In this document: positions 16,023 to 19,728 of the stretch, in pieces | Position numbering within the stretch: position 1 is the stretch's first letter | Layout: each line of letters opens with the position of its first letter | Source: VAZQ01 sp040510075 | GTDB lineage: Bacteria; Pseudomonadota; Alphaproteobacteria; Rhizobiales; Xanthobacteraceae | Reading direction: 5' to 3' | Assembly (NCBI GenBank): GCA_040510075.1 | Contig: JBEVJT010000265.1 | Coordinates: forward strand, 1 to 19,728 | Length of the DNA stretch: 19,728 bases | The notes under the pieces: generated by a model | Databases searched by the model: none | Told to the model about the DNA's origin: nothing | The model's input: only the letters and a program-made list of their open reading frames with translations | Translations under genes and position numbers: made by a program

Positions 16023-16157
16023 CCCTTCACCTGGTGGTTCATTTCACGCCTGAGAGAACCTGCCGCTGTGCAATGGTCGGATCGCGGCTATACCTATACC
16101 GAGCGGCGGCGGGCGGGGAAGTTTGAATGCCGCGGCTGGCGCCGAAGCGAGTCGCAG

Positions 16158-16697
16158 TTGAGCATTCCCAATCTTATCACTCTGGGCCGAATTCTACTGG
16201 TTCCCGTCGTGGTCTGGGCGATCACTGCCGGAGAAATGCGCTTCGCATTTGCGCTCTTCGTGGCGGCGGGCCTGACCGACGCAGTGGACGGGTTTTTGGC
16301 CAAGCGCTTCGGCATGAGCACGGAACTCGGCGCCTACCTCGATCCGCTGGCCGACAAGGCGATGATGGTGTCCGTCTATATTGCCCTGGGCATCAGCGAC
16401 GCCATTCCCGCCTGGCTGGTGATCCTCGTCGTTTCGCGCGACATCATGATTGTGGGAGCGATCATTTTGTCCTGGGTGATGGATAAACCTGTGCCTCTGA
16501 AACCTCTACTCGTTTCCAAGCTTAACACGGTTGCGCAAATTTTGCTCGCCTGTGTCGTCCTTGGTGCGCTCGCATTTCGAATCAATGCCGAGATTGCCGT
16601 CGTCGTGCTCATCGCATTAGTTGCATCCCTCACGCTGCTTTCGGTCAGCTTCTACGTAGCCGAATGGGTGCGCCATATGAATGCTGCCAGCCCATAA
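16158..16697 (+). CDS. CDP-alcohol phosphatidyltransferase family protein (PgsA-like)
   Basis: A roughly 179-residue inner-membrane enzyme that transfers a phosphatidyl group from CDP-diacylglycerol to an alcohol; glycerol phosphate (PgsA) or phosphatidylglycerol (cardiolipin synthase type) are the likely acceptors. The signature D-x2-D-G-x2-A-R-x8-G-x3-D-x3-D is present at D41, D44-G45, A48, G58, D62 and D66, with Lys49 where Arg is usual (DAVDGFLAKRFG). I recall AKR in alphaproteobacterial members of this subfamily. About five or six membrane helices follow. Start: I choose TTG at 16158 because homologues begin at SIPNLITLGRI; in-frame GTG 16068 and ATG 15945 exist but add non-family sequence, the latter overlapping purN. 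The AI-2E gene follows directly. Confidence 0.82.
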   Translation: MSIPNLITLGRILLVPVVVWAITAGEMRFAFALFVAAGLTDAVDGFLAKRFGMSTELGAYLDPLADKAMMVSVYIALGISDAIPAWLVILVVSRDIMIVGAIILSWVMDKPVPLKPLLVSKLNTVAQILLACVVLGALAFRINAEIAVVVLIALVASLTLLSVSFYVAEWVRHMNAASP

Positions 16698-16720
16698 ACC
16701 CAGCGGTTTCGCGCAAAGAC

Positions 16721-16724
16721 GGAG
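16721..16724 (+). promoter_or_regulatory. Ribosome binding site favouring the 16735 start of the AI-2E gene
   Basis: GGAG lies 10 nt before the ATG at 16735. The alternative ATG at 16681 has no comparable signal, so this site decides in favour of the downstream start. Confidence 0.5.
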
Positions 16725-16734
16725 TTCGCCGCTC

Positions 16735-17799
16735 ATGAGATATGGACGCCATCTCGCCTTCTGGATCGTCACCTTTCTCGTGCTCTTTGCTCTCATCTGG
16801 CTGCTGCGCGCCATCCTGCTGCCTTTCGTCGCCGGCCTCGCGCTGGCTTATGTGCAGGCGCCGCTTGCCGATCACTTGGAGCGGCTCGGTGTCAACCGCA
16901 CGATCGCCGCGCTCCTTATCGTCGCAGTGGTGGTGCTGGTTTTGCTGGCCCTTGCCCTTGTTGTTATCCCCGTCTTGATACAGCAAGGACTGGCATTGCT
17001 GTCCAGCGTTCCCGGTTACGTCGAGCGCATCCGCGCACTGATTTCGCAATCCGAACTTCCCTGGTTGAACGAGCTCATCGGAGACGGGGCGTCGCCCAAG
17101 ACATTGAGCGAGCTTGTGCGTGGCGCAGCAGGCTGGCTCGCGGCCTTTGCCGCCTCGCTCTGGGCAGGCGGAAAAGCGCTGGCGTCCTTTGCTTCCGTTC
17201 TCATCGTTATGCCGGTCGTGACGTTTTACTTGATCACCGACTGGCACCGGATGCTTTCGATCGCGGACAGCTGGGTGCCGCCGCGGTATCGTGAGACCGT
17301 GCGTACCCTTGTCGGCGAAATTGATCAGGTGGTCTCGGGCTTCCTGCGCGGCCAGCTTGGCGTCTGCTTTTTTCTCGGCCTCTATTACGCGATTGCACTC
17401 ACGCTGGTCGGGCTCAATTTCGGCTTGCTCATTGGATTTGGCGCGGGCCTGCTCACATTCGTACCGTATATCGGCTCGCTTACCGGCCTCCTGGTCGGCA
17501 CCAGCGTGGCCATCGCGCAGTTCTGGCCCGACTGGAAATGGGTGATTACGGTCATCGCGATCTTTCTCATCGGGCAGTTCGTGGAAGGAAACATCATTGC
17601 TCCGAAATTCGTCGGAGAGCGTGTGGGCCTGCATCCAGTGTGGGTGATATTTGCGATGTTTGCATTCGGCTATCTGTTTGGCTTCGTCGGCCTTCTGGTG
17701 GCCGTTCCTTTGGCCGCGGCCATGGCAGTGCTCTTTCGTTTTGGCCTTCGGCGATATCTCGCAAGTCCGATTTATTCGGGCGAGAAGCCGATTGCATGA
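16735..17799 (+). CDS. AI-2E family transporter (PerM-like permease)
   Basis: A polytopic inner-membrane protein of about 354 residues from the AI-2E/PerM family, first named for AI-2 exporters but now including Na+/H+ antiporters and permeases of unknown cargo. Helices are seen at HLAFWIVTFLVLFALIWLLRAILLPFVAGLALAY, the LLIVAVVVLVLLALALVV stretch, VLIVMPVVTFYLITDWHRM, and the C-terminal cluster, which has the family's conserved GSLTGLL and ADWKWVI-like DWKWVITVI followed by GQFVEGNIIAPKFVGERVGLHPVW. The latter motif is very typical. Start: ATG 16735 has GGAG 10 nt upstream and gives the usual N-terminus; ATG 16681 would overlap the phosphatidyltransferase gene by 17 nt. The stop overlaps the hdaA start (ATGA), a pairing common in alphaproteobacteria. 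Confidence 0.9.
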   Translation: MRYGRHLAFWIVTFLVLFALIWLLRAILLPFVAGLALAYVQAPLADHLERLGVNRTIAALLIVAVVVLVLLALALVVIPVLIQQGLALLSSVPGYVERIRALISQSELPWLNELIGDGASPKTLSELVRGAAGWLAAFAASLWAGGKALASFASVLIVMPVVTFYLITDWHRMLSIADSWVPPRYRETVRTLVGEIDQVVSGFLRGQLGVCFFLGLYYAIALTLVGLNFGLLIGFGAGLLTFVPYIGSLTGLLVGTSVAIAQFWPDWKWVITVIAIFLIGQFVEGNIIAPKFVGERVGLHPVWVIFAMFAFGYLFGFVGLLVAVPLAAAMAVLFRFGLRRYLASPIYSGEKPIA

Positions 17800-18467
17800 A
17801 AACGCATCCGCGGCAGCTGGCCCTCGCGCTCACTCATCCCGAACGTTTCACGCGCGAGGATTTTTTGCCCGGCACCTCGAATGCCGCTTCGTTGCGGTTG
17901 ATCGAGGCGTGGCCGGACTGGCCGTGCCGCATACTGCTCGTCCGCGGCCCTGAGGGCTCGGGCAAATCCCACCTCGCGTCCATCTGGGCGGACGCGTCCG
18001 GAGCCCGGTTGGTCGCGGCGCACGCGCTGCGGGAGGGCAGGGTTCCTGCAACCCTGGGTACCGGCGCGGTGGTCGTCGAAGATATGGCGCCCGGACGCTT
18101 CGATGAACGGGCGCTTCTGCATCTGTTGAATTTGGCGCGTGAAACAGGGTGTTTCGCTTTGTTTACGGCCCGATCCGCACCCTCTGGATGGACACTCGCG
18201 ATCGCCGACCTGGCTTCCCGGCTCCGGGCGCTGCCGAGCGTCGCCGTCAAAGCGCCCGACGACCATTTGCTGCGCGCCTTGCTTGTGAAGCTATTCACCG
18301 ACCGCCAAATCGCCGTGGACGAACCGCTGATCGGCTATCTGGTGAGCAGGATCGAGCGCTCGTTCGCGGCGGCGCGCAATGTCGTGAGACAGCTTGATAC
18401 CGAGGCCCTCCGCCGCAAACGTCCGTTAACCAAGACTTTGGCCGCTGAAATTTTGCGCTCGCCTTGA
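17796..18467 (+). CDS. hdaA: DnaA regulatory inactivator HdaA
   Basis: A 223-residue DnaA-like AAA+ protein. HdaA binds the sliding clamp and stimulates hydrolysis of DnaA-bound ATP after initiation, preventing over-replication. The N-terminal QLALAL (7-12) corresponds to the clamp-binding motif (QLSLPL-type in Hda). Walker A GPEGSGKS (51-58), a Walker B-like strand VVVEDM (92-97; Hda proteins have a weak Walker B), SRLRA (141-145, arginine-finger region) and a C-terminal helical lid with AARNVVRQLD (sensor-2 arginine region, 192-201) follow. There is no DnaA DNA-binding domain, as expected for Hda. The start overlaps the AI-2E stop by ATGA. Location between the AI-2E gene and ppk is typical of Hyphomicrobiales. 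Confidence 0.92.
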   Translation: MKTHPRQLALALTHPERFTREDFLPGTSNAASLRLIEAWPDWPCRILLVRGPEGSGKSHLASIWADASGARLVAAHALREGRVPATLGTGAVVVEDMAPGRFDERALLHLLNLARETGCFALFTARSAPSGWTLAIADLASRLRALPSVAVKAPDDHLLRALLVKLFTDRQIAVDEPLIGYLVSRIERSFAAARNVVRQLDTEALRRKRPLTKTLAAEILRSP

Positions 18468-18491
18468 CGGGCGGGGCTGCCCGCGCATTAT
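18464..18491 (+). promoter_or_regulatory. Candidate promoter for ppk overlapping the hdaA stop
   Basis: TTGACG at 18464-18469 (five of six consensus -35 bases) is followed after 16 nt by CATTAT at 18486-18491 (four of six for -10). It would start transcription about 35-40 nt before the ppk ATG. The -35 contains the hdaA TGA stop. The spacer contains a short inverted repeat, CGGGC (18468-18472) / GCCCG (18479-18483), which could be a weak hdaA terminator. Read by eye; not verified. Confidence 0.4.
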
Positions 18492-18532
18492 CTTCTGCGG
18501 CGTAGTATGGCCATCAAATAACGGGACCAGTT

Positions 18533-19728
18533 ATGGCGGACCGCGGCCAAGTTATTGCGCGCAAAGAAGAAAGTCCCCGCGAGCCGGTTGCCGCCGCGGC
18601 TCCAGTGCCGCCCGCGCCAGTGGAGCTTTCCGCAAGTCCCGAGCGCTTCATCAATCGCGAGTTGTCGTGGCTGCATTTCAATCGCCGCGTGCTGGAAGAG
18701 GCCAGCAATCATTCGCATCCATTGCTGGAACGGGTGCGCTTTCTGTCCATTTCGGCAAACAACCTCGACGAGTTCTTCATGGTCCGCGTCGCCGGGCTCA
18801 AAGGACAGTTACGCGCAGGGGTTCCTGTCAAAAGTCCAGATGGCCTCAGTCCGGCAGAACAGCTCGCACGCATTGGCGAAAACGTCGCGGTACTCGCCAG
18901 TGAGCAACAAAAGCGCTGGCGCGAACTTCGCAAGCTGCTCGCCGAGAACGGCATCGTATTGGTCGATGGACCGGAGGTGACGAAAAAGGAAAGGACCTGG
19001 CTCGAAGACCATTTCATGCGTCAGATCTTTCCTCTCCTCACGCCGCTCGCCATCGACCCCGCGCATCCTTTCCCATTCATTCCCAATCTCGGCTTCACCA
19101 TCGCACTGCAGCTCACCCGCGTGAGCGATCGCAAGGCCATGGACGCTTTGATCCGTATTCCGAGCAAGACCGATCGCTTCATCCGCTTGCCGCCGGGCGA
19201 GGATGCTTCCGTTGCGCGCGTCATCACGCTCGAACAGGCGACATGCCTCTTCATCGGCCGCTTGTTTCCCGGCTACACCGTGCGCGGCCAGGGTGCATTC
19301 CGCGTCATCCGCGATTCCGAGATCGAGATCGAAGAGGAAGCCGAAGATCTGGTCCGCGAGTTCGAGACCGTTCTCAAGCGTCGCCGGCGCGGATCGGTCA
19401 TTCGCCTGGAGCTGGACGCGGCGATGCCACCGGAGCTGCGCCTATTCGTGCAGCGGGCGCTCGCCTGCGCCGACGACGAAGTCTTTCTGGTAGACGGCGT
19501 CCTGGCGCTGAACGAGCTGTCGCAGCTCACCAGCCTCGATCGACCCGACCTCGAATTCGTGCCCTACAACCCGCGCCATCCCGAGCGCGTCCGCGAGCAC
19601 GCCGGCGACTGCTTTGCCGCCATCCGCGAGAAGGATCTCATCATCCACCATCCTTACGAGTCCTTCGACGTGGTGGTGCAATTCCTGCAGCAGGCGGCGC
19701 GCGATCCGGACGTGGTTGCGATCAAACA
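18533..19728 (+). CDS. ppk1: Polyphosphate kinase 1, N-terminal part (3' end outside window)
   Basis: Ppk1 reversibly polymerises the gamma phosphate of ATP into long-chain polyphosphate, through an autophosphorylated histidine. 398 codons are present with no stop before the window end, out of the usual 700 or so. A non-conserved Pro/Ala-rich N-terminal tail (about 35 residues) precedes RFINRELSWLHFNRRVLEEA (38-57), NNLDEFFMVRVAGLKGQ (about 75-91), the head domain with PLLTPLAIDPAHPFPFIPN, and the start of the first C-terminal domain, ending in PDVVAIKQ. The catalytic histidines lie beyond the window. The start ATG at 18533 has GGGACC six nt upstream. ppx usually follows this gene in alphaproteobacteria, but that is outside view. 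Confidence 0.94.
   Translation, partial: MADRGQVIARKEESPREPVAAAAPVPPAPVELSASPERFINRELSWLHFNRRVLEEASNHSHPLLERVRFLSISANNLDEFFMVRVAGLKGQLRAGVPVKSPDGLSPAEQLARIGENVAVLASEQQKRWRELRKLLAENGIVLVDGPEVTKKERTWLEDHFMRQIFPLLTPLAIDPAHPFPFIPNLGFTIALQLTRVSDRKAMDALIRIPSKTDRFIRLPPGEDASVARVITLEQATCLFIGRLFPGYTVRGQGAFRVIRDSEIEIEEEAEDLVREFETVLKRRRRGSVIRLELDAAMPPELRLFVQRALACADDEVFLVDGVLALNELSQLTSLDRPDLEFVPYNPRHPERVREHAGDCFAAIREKDLIIHHPYESFDVVVQFLQQAARDPDVVAIK

Noticed and set aside
15945..16157. Longer start for the CDP-alcohol phosphatidyltransferase (ATG 15945 or GTG 16068)
   Set aside because: The added residues are Arg-rich and hydrophilic, unlike the family's N-terminus, and the ATG version overlaps purN by 78 nt on the opposite strand.
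18507..18521. Four-codon leader ORF (MAIK) before ppk
   Set aside because: No ribosome binding site and no attenuator-like structure; too short to distinguish from chance.
1..19728. Defence island, prophage, insertion sequence, CRISPR or integron
   Set aside because: Scanning both strands I saw no transposase, integrase, spacer array, tRNA-bounded repeat or toxin-antitoxin pair. The gene content is conserved core metabolism and envelope biogenesis.

Overview
The window is GC-rich, densely packed chromosomal DNA from an alphaproteobacterium. The gene order (gmk, then the rsmA/pdxA/surA/lptD/lptG/lptF block on the minus strand, divergent pepA-holC, ndk, purN, a CDP-alcohol phosphatidyltransferase, an AI-2E permease, hdaA and ppk) is the one I associate with Hyphomicrobiales of the Bradyrhizobium/Rhodopseudomonas/Xanthobacteraceae group. 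HdaA, and a short intergenic repeat at about 15341-15377 that I recognise from those genomes, fit this. The taxonomic call is inference; I see no rRNA, tRNA, mobile element or CRISPR in the window.

Layout. 1-291 (+) is the C-terminal end of guanylate kinase. 288-7888 (-) is one tight operon read from right to left: lptF, lptG, lptD (LPS transport to the outer membrane), a SurA-like periplasmic chaperone, and a pdxA-rsmA reading frame open from end to end (vitamin B6 synthesis and 16S rRNA dimethylation). Junctions overlap or are separated by 7-9 nt, so translational coupling is likely. A 303-bp divergent region (7889-8191) separates this operon from pepA-holC (+), which overlap by ATGA. 10315-13150 (+) holds a small lipoprotein, a Tat-exported cyclase-family hydrolase, ndk and a TerC-family membrane protein. 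The last of these sits 4 nt before a cytoplasmic molybdopterin oxidoreductase (13155-15272). purN (-) converges on that gene, with the intergenic repeat between them. Finally a CDP-alcohol phosphatidyltransferase, an AI-2E permease, hdaA and the N-terminal two thirds or so of polyphosphate kinase run on the + strand to the window edge.

How the genes fit together: the left half is an envelope-biogenesis block (LptF/LptG are the inner-membrane part of the LPS extractor, LptD the outer-membrane translocon, SurA the chaperone for LptD-type barrels). The right half is mostly housekeeping nucleotide, replication-control and phosphate metabolism. I found no new defence or mobile system. The items most worth a second look are the in-frame PdxA-RsmA fusion, the absence of purM beside purN, a lipoprotein with a possible BamE-like core, the TerC/molybdoenzyme pair, and the repeat that supplies the end of purN.
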